In this document: piece by piece, positions 15,392-42,623 of the stretch
Numbering within the stretch: the first letter of the stretch is position 1
Layout: each line of letters begins with the position of its first letter
NCBI GenBank assembly: GCA_009746045.1
Contig: RPFO01000587.1
Location: 1 to 62,000 of the forward strand
Source: Mesostigma viride
Lineage: Eukaryota > Streptophyta > Mesostigmatophyceae > Mesostigmatales > Mesostigmataceae
Length of the DNA: 62,000 nucleotides
Direction: 5' to 3'
Notes under the pieces: model-generated
Database searches by the model: none
What the model was told of the DNA's origin: nothing
The model's input: the letters and a program-made list of their open reading frames with translations, nothing else
Made by a program: the position numbers and the translations under genes

Positions 15392-16313
15392 CCCGGTGTG
15401 GTGACGTGCATCCCAACCCTGGGCCTGAGGGGGCGCGACGCCCTCGGGACTTGGCACTTTTGGAGGGCACAGTCAACCCTGTGTCTACCTTGCCAGCGTA
15501 CCGGCGTGCGGCGGCTGTCTACGTGGCGTGGGCGCCACCTGGCCCTGTCGACCCAGCTGACGCGGAAGCCATTTTCTGTGAGTGGATTTCTGCTGTCTAC
15601 CATGCCAGAGGCGGGCGGGGGCGTACCTTATGCCAGCATGCCAAGGCCTGTCTGCACCTGTACTACCCCGACATTGTTCGGAATTGGGTACTGGCGGACC
15701 GCCTGCTAGCAGGTTGGCAGCGGCTTGTTCCGGCTGTCAGCCCTCCGCCTATGCCCTGGCGCCTTTGCTATTTCACTGCCCTGTTGCTAGTTTCACGTCG
15801 ACAGGTGCATTTGAGTGCGTTGATTATTATTGCTTTCCAGCAGTATTTACGCATTAGCGAGGCGCTAGGGCTGCGGGTTCGGGATGTGGCTCATCCCGGC
15901 CACCCCCTTCTCGAGCCAGGGCCCATGGTCGGTGCCCTTGTGCTGCGCAACCCCAAAACTGCGCAGGGGGCGGCCCAGCACGTCCTCGTCCGGGATCCAC
16001 TTTCTTTGTGGCTCCTGCGACGTCTGACGGCTGGCCAGCCCCCGGATGCACTCCTCTTTCGGGCTTAACGTACAGCCAGGCTAGGCAGCAGTGGGAGGCT
16101 GTGCAGGCCCGCATGGGCATCCCAGGGATGTTTTCTTTTCACAGCCTCCGGCATGGGGGGGCGACGCACGACGCCATCGCTGGCGAGTCGCCGGAGGCCA
16201 TCCAGCTGCGCGGCCGGTGGGCTTCGGCCCTCTCGGTCACGCGCTACATTGGCCTCCACCGCAGCCTCCTGGGGCGCGACACCCGCCCTCTGGGCTCAGG
16301 CCCTGGGTTTTGA
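15376..16313 (+). pseudogene. Tyrosine recombinase of the YR retrotransposon, with 2A-like leader
   Basis: The frame from 15376 begins almost at once with GDVHPNPGP (15400-15426), close to the 2A ribosome-skipping consensus but with His where the consensus has Glu. It continues through a long helical N-terminal domain to QQYLRISEALGLRV, which carries the first catalytic Arg. A frameshift near 16060 breaks the gene; the next frame has HSLRHGGATHDAI (His and second Arg) and RGRWASALSVTRYI (Trp and the nucleophile Tyr). All four YR catalytic positions can therefore be found across the two frames. The enzyme would integrate the cDNA circle. Confidence 0.8.
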
Positions 16314-16543
16314 CCCAGCGGCTTTCCGGCGCCACTTCGGTGGCGTCGAGTTTTGACGTCTTCCTGTCTTTATCTCTCGTCTTTTAGCTATCAACTGACC
16401 TCACCCTTGTGTGCCGGGAGGTCAGGGGGGAAATGGTTTAACTAACCCGAGGGTGAACCTGGGTTGGGACAAAGTACCCCCATAGCTAGGTAGTTTTCTT
16501 TTTTGCATGTCCTACGTATTTTCGGCTGTTAGCCATGTAAGGA

Positions 16544-16743
16544 GATGTGGGTAGAGCAGGGGCACAGCTGCTGTGGGCTGGCCCTGCACATTCACATAGT
16601 GTGCTAACCCTAGCATACAGATGGCCGTGTTGCCATCTGGTATACTAAGACATGTCTGTGTTATTCCACCGTATAGAGCTAGCACACATATTGTAATAAA
16701 TTTGATGTTTTGTGGTGATGCATGCAAAGCAAGGCAAGGCCAG
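16544..16743. repeat. Direct-repeat module a, copy 1
   Basis: About 200 bases from GGGTAGAGCAGG to GCAAAGCAAGGCAAGG. A close copy lies at 18958-19150, lacking about ten bases near the middle. It follows the YR frame and may be part of the element's terminal repeat system. Confidence 0.75.
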
Positions 16744-16745
16744 AA

Positions 16746-17165
16746 TCGGGGTTCTTTGAACGGAGTTTCTTCTATACGTGAATGCGGGAACAAGAGGCCG
16801 CTGGATGAGCGGCTTATAGGTCGTAGTGTTTACTCGTAGCTGTTTGGCTAGAGCTTTTGTGATTAGTAGATGCAATATAGTGCATGGTTGAAAAATGAAT
16901 TAAATAAAATGTGCGTTCCGCGCTTGGGTTGATTATACCCGGGCGGAACGGGGCGTGAGGTGCAGTGCCCCTGAAAAGAACAACCTACGCATTATTTAAT
17001 ACTAGCCGTGCAGATTCGGGATATTCTACCCCCGGTCTGTACGGTTAGCGTCTTACTAGCATCCACTAAACATAAGGGTTTAATGACGTCAGTTAGCTAG
17101 GGATAAGGGAGGTTTTGCGACTAAAAGCCGCTCTGGCTGGTTTTGTCGGCCTCTTTCTTTGCTCG
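16746..17165. repeat. Direct-repeat module b, copy 1 (about 420 bp)
   Basis: Starts TCGGGGTTCTTTGAACGG and ends at TTTCTTTGCTC. It is almost identical to 18128-18547; the only difference I noticed is one base near 17087/18470. It lies after a GAA in both places. At two other sites the same flank continues instead with ATGGATT, which suggests b is a mobile unit inserted after GAA. Confidence 0.85.
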
Positions 17166-18001
17166 TTGTCGTTGCGGCGGCAGCCGCAGCTATGGGTGCT
17201 GCGGAGCAAAATCCCAAAAGCACTGGTTGCACTGGCCACTTGGCCAGTGGTGAGACTTCCAGATGTTAACCGGCCAGGCGTAGTTCCTCGCCCGGTTAAC
17301 TAAAAGAAAAGAAAATGATTACCTCCGGTCCGCACCTTTTCCCCAGCTTGGGGTCTTTGGTGGGCCGGATGCCGTGACAGGTGCTCAACTGTCGCTTGGT
17401 CGGCCCAGTGCGCGAGCTGGTGCTCCGTACCTGGGGATGCTTGCACCCCGGGTTGGAGCCGGATGGCTGGCACTGGCGACCCGTGTCTCGGTCCGCGGCC
17501 TGCGGCTTTTTCTTCGGAAATTGCTGCTGGCCAGCAAACTTTGCAATTGCCTTCCGCCGAGGGGGGGGTGGTTGGGGCTGGGGACGGCGATGGGAAAAGC
17601 GCCTAAGCTAGAAATTTTTTCCCCACGCATAGAAACCTCGGGGGGGAATGCGGTCTTGGCTGAACGGACTCTCGTTCAGCCAGGTGCCTGGGGCTGTGGC
17701 CTCGGGCATCCGGGCTGGCGGGGCCTGGGCTAGGTCCACGTTTTTTCTCGAAGCACCCCGGGTCTATGGGGAGACGGCCATAGCGGTACCGACTCGGGGC
17801 CCCGAGAGGGGTCATGATAGGCTGGCCGTGCGCAATCGCAGTGCAAATGCGCTGGGCCTTTTTGGGCCTGGCCATGCATCCACAGCCGCCGGGCACACGC
17901 CTCCCGATGTGGGGGGGCTCCCGTTTTGCGGCAGGGCGGTCACTTGTGACAACGAGCAAGGTGGAGTGCGGCTTCAAGGGAAAGCCAGGGCGGGGGTGAT
18001 T
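17166..18001. other. Unique GC-rich interval between b modules, no gene recognised
   Basis: About 840 bases. Several frames are open (for example 17374-17733) but none resembles a known family or shows splice support. A short inverted repeat, GTTAACCGG/CCGGTTAAC, lies at about 17265-17300. Confidence 0.45.
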
Positions 18002-18127
18002 GGGCAACGTACTTCATGAAGGGCCTTGAACGGCGTGCCTCCGGGCATGTCAATTAGTGTCACATGTATGCTTCCACTTATTGTTTTAATGAAGATGCTG
18101 GTTTTTGTGGGAGCTACGTGGGACATG
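18002..18127. repeat. Direct-repeat module c, copy 1
   Basis: About 126 bases from GGCAACGTACTTCATGAAGG to GGACATGAA. Copy 2 is at 18582-18708. Copy 1 is followed directly by module b, copy 2 by ATGGATT and module d. Confidence 0.8.
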
Positions 18128-18547
18128 AATCGGGGTTCTTTGAACGGAGTTTCTTCTATACGTGAATGCGGGAACAAGAGGCCGCTGGATGAGCGGCTTA
18201 TAGGTCGTAGTGTTTACTCGTAGCTGTTTGGCTAGAGCTTTTGTGATTAGTAGATGCAATATAGTGCATGGTTGAAAAATGAATTAAATAAAATGTGCGT
18301 TCCGCGCTTGGGTTGATTATACCCGGGCGGAACGGGGCGTGAGGTGCAGTGCCCCTGAAAAGAACAACCTACGCATTATTTAATACTAGCCGTGCAGATT
18401 CGGGATATTCTACCCCCGGTCTGTACGGTTAGCGTCTTACTAGCATCCACTAAACATAAGGGTTTAATGACGCCAGTTAGCTAGGGATAAGGGAGGTTTT
18501 GCGACTAAAAGCCGCTCTGGCTGGTTTTGTCGGCCTCTTTCTTTGCT
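18128..18547. repeat. Direct-repeat module b, copy 2
   Basis: Near-identical to 16746-17165. The flanks differ: it is preceded by module c and followed by CCCACCCACCC rather than GTTGTCGTTGCGG, so the module edges can be read directly. Confidence 0.85.
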
Positions 18548-18581
18548 CCCCACCCACCCACCCGTGTCTTGGTTGCCTCTA

Positions 18582-19150
18582 GGGCAACGTACTTCATGAA
18601 GGGCCTTGAACGGCGTGCCTCCGGGCATGTCAATTAGTGTCACATGTATGCTTCCACTTATTGTTTTAATGAAGATGCTGGTTTTTGTGGGAGCTACGTG
18701 GGACATGAAATGGATTTGGTGAGCTATATGCTCATTTTATCTATGACTAACCTGCATGCTGAGCGGAGAATGCAACGCCGTATAGCACCAAAAGAAAAAA
18801 ATAATTTTAGAGAAAATATTTTTTGTGCTGCATGGCACCCGTACCCCAGCCACCCAGGTAGGGGTTGGCTGGACAGGTGGTTGCTATAAAAGGTGGGCTT
18901 CCATTCTAGGGAAGCAGGTTGTTTCTTTTGCCTCCCACCCACCCACCCTGGCAAAAGGGGTAGAGCAGGAGCACAGCTGCTGTGGGCTGGCCCTGCACAT
19001 TCACATAGTGTGCTCACCCTAGCATACAGATGGCGATGTTGCCATCTGGTAGACATGTCTGTGTTATTCCACCGTATAGAGCTAGCACACATATTGTAAT
19101 AAATTTGATGTTTTGTGGTGATGCATGCAAAGCAAGGCAATTAAGGCCAG
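18582..19150. repeat. Composite of modules c, d and a, second copies
   Basis: Module c copy 2 (18582-18708), ATGGATT, module d copy 2 (18715-18950; first copy at 9906) and module a copy 2 (18958-19150) lie end to end, followed by a GAAT array. The mosaic order suggests repeated insertion or template switching among elements of one family. Confidence 0.75.
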
Positions 19151-19155
19151 AAATG

Positions 19156-19296
19156 GATTGAATGAATGAATGAATGAATGAATGAATGAATGAATGAATG
19201 AATGAATGAATGAATGAATGAATGAATGAATGAATGAATGCATGAATGAATGAATGAATCAGTGGATGGATGAATGAATGAATGAATGAATGAATG
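19156..19296. repeat. (GAAT)n microsatellite, short array
   Basis: About 35 units of GAAT with GCAT and GGAT variants, the same repeat as the 1 kb array at 8914-9905 and likewise adjacent to the dispersed modules. Confidence 0.95.
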
Positions 19297-19431
19297 TTCA
19301 AATTAAGCCCATTGCATCATTGTCCGATCTACTCCTTGCACGTGCTAGCTCGATTTTTAGTGAGTCCATGCTCCTTGGACGTGCGGGCAGCGCCCGGCGT
19401 GTGAGATCGCTGGGCCCGTCCGCCACGTCAG

Positions 19432-19471
19432 AAGGTGACTACCGGCTCGGCGCCGAGCCGGTAGTCACCTT
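19432..19471. repeat. Perfect 40-bp palindrome
   Basis: Two uninterrupted 20-base arms with no loop; the left arm is AAGGTGACTACCGGCTCGGC. The next flanking bases do not pair. It lies in LINE-derived debris; the related sequence at about 21486-21600 does not carry it. Confidence 0.95.
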
Positions 19472-19679
19472 GTCAGCCCTGCTTGACCTTCAGCGCTGCA
19501 TGTGCGGGCCACAGCCCTGCATATGCGGTTGGACGGACCCCGCGACGTATGTGTCTAGTTGGTTGGGACTCGAGCCGGTAAGTGCCCGGCTAGCTGCACT
19601 GATCTACGTTGCTTGATATGGTGCTAGTGATAAGTGGCATGCCCGAGTACAATTAACTAACTAATAATTAAACATGCAC

Positions 19680-20389
19680 ACGTGTGCGATCCCGTACTTG
19701 GGAGTCACGGAGCACCAAAGTGCTTTTAATCGGACCTACGTGTGCACAACGGAAGGGTTACAGCCCTCAGTGGACCCCCCTCTTCTCTCATGCCAGTGCC
19801 ATGCCACAGGGTGCACAATTGGACGTACCGTTGCGAAACGATCTTCACTTCACGCCAGCACATGGCCACCAAAAAGTTGGCCTTGCGGCGTCTATAGCAT
19901 TACTAGTAACCCGCTCAGCAGCAGCAGCAGCGACACGCCCTGTGGCTGGAATACCTCCGCCGCAAGCAGGACCCCCAGAAGCCCAAGGTGTACTGGAGGG
20001 GCGGGGACCTGATGATCAACCACAAGATGTGGACGCCCCCTGCGGGCTATAGAATAGCTTGCATAATAGCCCTAGCTTGTACGTATCCATTGGTAGTCAC
20101 TGCCCGGCGCTAGGCAGCCATGCTTGACGGAATGTTCGCCTAGCTGTGCCCACATACCTAGTCACGTGCACCGCTAACTGACGCACGGTACACCACCATG
20201 CAGCCGTAGCCTTAGCCTAGTCCTTGTACAGCCATGCTACGCGTCCTGGCTATGCCCAGATTACTTGCCCGCACGCTCCTTGTTATGACATGCTCACATG
20301 GGTCTTATTGCACCCACAGATCCTGCCGGATCGTTTAGCGTGTCCGATTGCAGCTGCATGTGTCATTAATTAATTAATTAATTAATTAA
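19680..20389 (+). mobile_element. LINE ORF1-type fragment with 3' UTR and (TTAA)n tail, plus strand
   Basis: Holds a decayed end of the ORF1-like protein (plus strand, to about 20050: LWLEYLRRKQDPQKPKVYW, aligning with ELWPAYLQLRQ...KPVYWRG of the intact copy at 45417-46760). A UTR of about 310 bases and an ATTA-repeat tail (20363-20389) follow. The leading 120 bases (GGGAGTCACGG...GTGCACAAC) recur at 20400-20520 and, inverted, at 21322-21440. Confidence 0.6.
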
Positions 20390-21460
20390 ACACGTGCTCC
20401 CGTTAATTGGGGAGTCACGGACCACCGAAGTGCTTTTAATCCCTGTGTGTGCACAACAGGAGAAAGGGCAGAGACCCCCAGTCTCCTTCATGCCTAAGCT
20501 AGTACTAAGGCATGCCACAGCTGCCGACTCGGGCGCCGGCTAGCTAAACGGACACGCTAACGATCGATCCGGCAATCTGTCAGTGGGTGCAATAAGACCC
20601 ATGTGAGCATGGCATAACAAGGAGTGTGAGCAAGTAATCTGATCATAGCCACTGGGACCGCGTAGCATGGCTGTACTAGGACTAGGCTAAGGCTACGGCT
20701 GGTTGTGTACCGTGCGTTAGCGGCACGTGACTAGGTATGTTGGCACAACTAGGCAAACATTCTAAGCATGGCTGCCTTAGCGGCAGTGACCACCAATGGA
20801 TACAAGCTAGGGCTATTGCTATTCTAGCCCGCTGGGGGCGTCCACATCTTGTGGTTGATGATCAGGTCCCCGCCCCTCCAGTACACCTAGTTGGGCTTCT
20901 GGGGCCGGTCCTGCTAATATATGGCGGAGGTATACTCCGGCCACAGGTCGCGTCGCTGCTGTTGCTGAGCGGGGGTCCTGAAGGTCGTCGTCCAGCGTCC
21001 AGGTGAGGTCGTGCAACCTCTTGCGACGAGAGAGGAACCGCTGCTTATCCTCCGGGGAGGGGAAGGTGAGGCAGGACTGGTGGGGGAGCCGCCTTGTCCC
21101 GTGAGTGGGGAAGGCGGTGGCACCCACGCAGTTCTACCTCACCTACCAGGCCCATGAGGGTAAGAAGCTGGTTCTTGAGCTCGTCAGCAAGGAAGGTTGA
21201 TGTCTCACCTGGCTTCTGGGGGAACTAAGCGACGCAGCACCACTCGGCACTCGCGGCGAGCGCGGTCCGGGTGACCTCCCGTTGCTGGGCCTGGCGGTGG
21301 TCCTCCAGCTCCTGGAGCTTCGTTGTGTGTCATGCCTTTGGCATGAAGGAAAAAGGGGGTCTCTGCCTTAATTTCTCCTGTTGTGCACACACAACAGGGA
21401 TTAAAAGCACTTCTGTGCTCCGTGACTCCCCAACGGGAGCACGAGTTTAATTAATTAATT
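20390..21460 (-). mobile_element. LINE ORF1-type fragment, inverted copy
   Basis: On the minus strand 21127-20819 carries the same ORF1 C-terminal region (FLSRRKRLHDLTWTLDDDL), followed by the same UTR (20818 to about 20560) in reverse. With the plus copy at 19820-20360 it forms a large imperfect inverted repeat. The flanking 120-bp block occurs once direct (20400-20520) and once inverted (21322-21440), with an ATTA tract at 21451-21480. Confidence 0.6.
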
Positions 21461-21607
21461 AACTAAGTTAATTAATTAATAGCATTACTGGGCCCGTCCC
21501 ATGTGAGGACTGTCGGTGTCTGCAGGCTGAGCGCGGGGGTGCATGCCAGGCTAAGCGATCGAGCCGGGCGCAGCCCTGCATGCGGATCGAGGGGCCACGA
21601 AAGGTGT

Positions 21608-22785
21608 CTACTTGGCTGGTGCGAGCTTGAGCAGTGCCCTAAAGCTACTAGCTGCACTGATATGCAGGCGCCGCTGCTTCAGTGATGGTGCTGGTGCCTG
21701 GTGATAGCGTGATAGGTGGCATGACTTCATAGGTACAAGTCCTCCTTGCGGACATGAGCATGCAGGGCCGGTATCCCGCACGGAAAATTCAGTGACCGGC
21801 AGCATGTTGGTGACCGCGCCGTCCAACTTTTTAATTGGTAAGGTCGGCGGTGTCAGAGCCCTGGTCCACGTCTCCGCCCCATATACTAAGAACAGGGAGG
21901 TCCTGATTCTCGACCTGGTCCAAGGGCTTAAGCCCCTTGGGCAATTGCGCCACAGGGCCTTAGCGGCTGTAATAATTGGCGTAAAGGGTGCCACTGAGGC
22001 GAGGGAGATACGGACCGGTGGTCCACGTCGGTCGTCCACATGGCGCAGCTACTGGGGAGAAAGCTACCCAGCAACTCAAGATGAGGTCCAGGTACTGCTG
22101 GACGCGAGTCTGAGCCGTATGTCAAGGATCGAGAAGAGGTCGGGGGGTGGCTGAGTGAGCCCAACCGCCAGGGCTGACCTCTGTCCTCTTGCTGACCTCG
22201 ATCTCCACCTGGTGGCACGTGGGCCTCGATTGCGAGGCAGTCACTGATGCCACATCTGCACGTGCTCATTGTCCTCGACTGAAGAGGGTTTCAGGTGTCG
22301 TCTGCATAATAGATGTCAGATTTCCGCTAGCCGAATCGATCCGTATCCGCCCCGCCATGCCAGAATTTGTTAGCGACCTTCACCCCAGTGGTTCGATCGC
22401 CGATCCAACCACGGCGATCCCTATCCACCATGCGAGCTTGCAAACCGCTTTACACGTGTCTGAATCATTACGTATTCGACCACATATAGTGAACAGGTAT
22501 GGAGAGATCGAGCACGCAGCCCTGGGCCCAACACACCCTTCTGTAGAGGGTGACTGGTGGCGTGGCCGGACCCGTACGTACTAGGTGATCAAGTGCGCAC
22601 CGATCGAGGTGGTGGACCCTTCATACAGCTAGGTTGCGGATGACAGCAACAAGGGGGAGGGGGATCCGGTATACATTGCCAGGATGTCCCACAGCGCAGA
22701 CCAGAAAACCGAATCGAAGGCTTTGATGAAGTCCACCGCGTCCAGCACATGCAAAGTGATGTGGGGACTCACCAGGCTGGAGGCA
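21608..22785 (-). pseudogene. Degenerate LINE reverse transcriptase (ORF2 fragment)
   Basis: Minus-strand motifs in the correct order: DAVDFIKAFDSVFW (motif A, about 22744-22700), a motif B-like CSISPYLFTICG (about 22530-22485) and YYADDT (motif C, 22311-22294). The post-RT segment YGAETWTRA (about 21880-21850) follows. Stops and frame changes interrupt it. It would have primed reverse transcription at a target nick. It belongs to debris of a LINE, perhaps the partner of the ORF1-only copies. Confidence 0.75.
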
Positions 22786-23046
22786 GTGCATGCAGTTCTT
22801 TCACAAGGCGACGAGTATATAGGGAAGAGCGCTTGTACTGTAGTGTGTTAATTACGGCCTGGACGGAAGCCGAGCTGAGTCTCGCTGACTCACGGGTGGC
22901 TGTCCAGCTAGGGCAGTGCGCAGGCGGTTCAGGATGAGCCGTCATGCCCTAGCTACCATTGCTTATAATCAGTAGCGGCCATGCAATTATCATTTGTCCA
23001 CTCCCATGTCCGCAACTTTGCCTTGAGCTGCTGGAATACATGGTGG

Positions 23047-23202
23047 TGCAGGTACATGCACCTCAGTCGTGCACCCTGAGCAGGTGGCAGTTTACACCCA
23101 CCATGACACCTGCATATGGGTCATGGTGTTTTTTTTTTTTAATGGTGGGTGTAAACTCAGTGCCACCTGCTCAGGGTGCACAACTGAGGTGTACCTGCTG
23201 CA
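23047..23202. repeat. Long hairpin / MITE-like inverted repeat
   Basis: Imperfect inverted arms of about 57 bases (left from 23047, starting GCAGGTACATGCACCTCAG; right ending GTACCTGC) surround a 35-base centre with a T run and a small ATGACACC/GGTCAT palindrome. No coding. It could be a foldback element or a structured-RNA locus. Confidence 0.8.
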
Positions 23203-24115
23203 GGTTGTCGCCTAGAATATGTATTAGAAACCATATGCCCCAGCTTCTCAGGGATATGTGTTACATATCCTCCCGGGCCACGGAGGTAATATACATGTTA
23301 TACGTTCTTAATGGTTTAAGTATATAAATTAATAATTAATTAATGTTCGGAGCAAGCGCACTGCGCAAATATGAACGAAGTATGGGTCTGCCAAGCCTGA
23401 CACAGCCTGGAAACTGGTCGGAACTGATATGCGGTAGCTCGAGAAAAAGAATTTGCAGAGGTAATGAATAAAGTTGGCCGGCCAAAGTCTTTAAAAAACG
23501 CGTCTATGATCATAAACCCGACCAAAGGGCGCATTTACATCTGGAATTTATTTTGCTGCGGTCAGGTGGGACGTCGAGAGAAAATCTGCAACCATTCAGG
23601 CACCCAACGGCCAACTATGAATGACGCAACATGCCGTTTGATTCCGCAAATTTTATGGCAAAAAAATTACTTGTGGATCAAATAACACCGTAAGAAGATA
23701 AGCGTAAAATTTCAGCCTTGATAGTGCCCTGTGCCTCTCTGCACGCTCAGCATCGCCTGCCAGACCGCCATGCCTGTCGCCTGGAATTCGCTCACCGTCG
23801 TGCACACGCACATCAAAGATCACATTTGGCGTCACTTTTTGGGTACCGCTTAGGAGGGCAGATTTTGGCATGGCTCGTACCGTTGTGATGGCATGCGTGT
23901 GGATACCAAGAGTCACGGCAGCGACCTGCAATTCAACGCCTTAGTTGCGAGGGTGGCCCGCGGGATTTGGGGTTCTTTTGCGCTCAAATAATAGAACAGC
24001 CACAATATACTAGCGTGGCAGTTCCGCCAAGGGGGTATCAGGCCCCATCGGAGGCTGCAGCGGCCGCTTGCACACCATCGGTGCTGCAAGGTTACACTGT
24101 AGCCGATCAATGTCA
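23203..24115. other. Spacer downstream of the coiled-coil gene, no firm gene
   Basis: An uninterrupted minus-strand frame at 23931-23653 begins right after TTGAATTGCAG and could hold a small exon (VAAVTLGIHTHAITT before a GTACGA donor). I could not assign a family. The rest appears to be 3' flank. Confidence 0.35.
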
Positions 24116-40933
<16,818 letters not shown>

Positions 40934-41761
40934 TGGCTTCCTTTTCCGGACGCCCTCGGCCCTACCTGCCCAATTAACAGCTACGCGGGCTTATAGCGCC
41001 TCCCTTTAAACCAGCAGACAGGATTATTAGCAAATTTAATTAAGGTCAACGTCGCCATTTGCAGGGACGCATTGGCTGCATTCCCAGCACCATGCGATAT
41101 CGGAAGACTCTTGACTATCGGCTAGTGCCATCCTCGGCGCCCACGAAAGAACTACCCGCTTAATGACTCGGTATATTCTTCATTGGCACAAGTTCATCCC
41201 GGGCCTTGCCCCCTCATTCAAAGGTATGCCTCTCCTCCAATATGTAAATCTATTTGTCGCATTTTAGGCACACTGTAATTGCCCGTTTGCCATTCTGTTT
41301 TCTTCTTCGAAATCACTTGAATTCCGGCTTATAGTAGCCAGTTATCACTGCAAACAGGCTGCAAACAGAAAAAAACGTTCGACTGCAGGGTGGCTCATTT
41401 GGCATGGCCAGTTTGGCCACCAGGATTTGGGGTGAACGTTGATCTCAAATCAAACCTTGTCAGTTGTCGCGCGCCCCAAAATATTCTATCCGTACTGAAA
41501 GCTAGGTTTCAGGGACCCTTTTCGAACGTCGCCATAATTTAACTACGGCCGGGCACGGCTGGGCCACAAGAAATGACTCAACACCTCTTCGTAGGCCCAC
41601 ATGTGGCAGTTGGCAACTCGGCATCTCCGGCGTCCGCTGCGTTCAAAATTCAAACTGCGGAATTGACGTAAGGACAGCGATTCACGGAGACAATCGAATT
41701 GAGCACTGCCGCACACCGTGAATCGGTTGGTTGTGATAGATTAGTTACAAGCCGGCCGACC
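40934..41761. promoter_or_regulatory. Shared upstream region of two divergent genes
   Basis: 828 bases between the minus-strand coiled-coil start (40933) and the plus-strand F-box start (41762). It is free of satellites and has no convincing exon. It presumably holds both promoters, possibly as a bidirectional unit; no TATA box could be assigned with confidence. Confidence 0.55.
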
Positions 41762-42623
41762 ATGAAGCGGACTGCTGAGTTTGCTGATCTTGATGCCCCG
41801 CTAACCTTTGCATCTCTTCCAGCCGAGCTGCAAGAGGGGGTCATGACACAGCTAGCCCCAGGAGACTTGGCAGCCGCATCGCAAGGTAAGCGGCGAAGGC
41901 AGCCAGTAAGGTTGAAGTCGCAAGTCGGTGACAGCCAAATTTACGTCGTGTATTGTCTTTTGAGAAGGAATTACCCCAATTGCCTCCGATGCTGCTACCC
42001 ATGATGCTGTGTTAACTACGTACTGACTGGTTGCATGGATATCTATGTATTGGTGGGGACTGCTGCTTTCGAACAGTGAGCAAAGGATGGAAGACCATGG
42101 CAGAATCAGATACGATATGGAAAGCGGCTTACGAGAAGCGCTGGGGTGTCGCGAGTGATGGCCGAGATGTGGCCCCGGCCGGATGGAAAGCAGCTTTCGA
42201 GACAAGAGATCGCATCGCACGGGTGGGCAGGTAGGGCATCCCTCACACATTATTTTCAGCAATGTTATTTGCCTGACCTTCCGCGTGCGCCCCAAACACG
42301 TCGATCGTGAGAGCTGACCCGCACGGAATGTACGCCATGCCAATTGCAATTGCAGAGACACGACTCTTGTGCGTGAAGGCGGCTGTTACTACACGTGCTC
42401 CGAGGGCAAGATTCTCACGTGCTGGGGCAGCAGGAAGATGTCGAGAGGGGAACACCTGGCCGCCCTGGCGCGCTCCGCAGCCCCCCACACTCGCCCCCAC
42501 GTGGCGGTGATCCCCGCACAGACCTCCGCTGTATTTGAGAAAGTCCTTTTCTTCCTGGGAGACTTGCTCACTGATGTCAATGCCCTTGAGCGTGCATCTG
42601 AGCAAACCACCGCAGCGGCGTAA
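41762..42623 (+). CDS. F-box protein, 3 exons, 181 residues
   Basis: Exons 41762-41885, 42077-42230 and 42356-42623. The introns are short (191 and 125 bp), GT-AG, with consistent phases. F-box proteins dock substrates to SKP1-CUL1 ubiquitin ligases. The N-terminal part carries the F-box helices: LTFASLPAELQEGVMTQLAP, then VSKGWKTMAESDTIWKAAYE, a close match to the plant pattern (LP, V/L-S, W..A..D..W). WKAAFETRDRIARVG is the WK..Y/F..R follow-up seen after many F-boxes. The C-terminal 85 residues (from CYYTCSEGKILTCWGS) match no domain I can name. Start: first in-frame Met at 41762. Earlier in-frame sequence lacks a Met. The compact introns contrast sharply with every neighbouring gene. It is transcribed divergently from the coiled-coil gene. 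Confidence 0.82.

Larger units (their letters stand above)
11860..16540 (+). mobile_element. Decayed tyrosine-recombinase retrotransposon (DIRS/Ngaro-like)
   Basis: In order on the plus strand: a gag-like region (11878 to about 13320, interrupted), reverse transcriptase (13545-14626), RNase H (14670-15391) and tyrosine recombinase (15376-16313). DIRS-type elements make cDNA with RT/RNase H and integrate it with a YR rather than an integrase. At least four frame changes (near 14060, 14630, 15297 and 16060) show this copy is inactive unless some are spliced. Ends are not fixed: split or inverted repeats typical of the group may be among the direct repeats at 16.5-19.3 kb. The left boundary is estimated from where gag-like coding begins. 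Confidence 0.8.

Noticed and set aside
23653-23931. 92-codon minus frame, weakly like a ThiD/PfkB-type kinase segment
   Set aside because: Only a 15-residue stretch is suggestive and the continuation does not match; no neighbouring exon.
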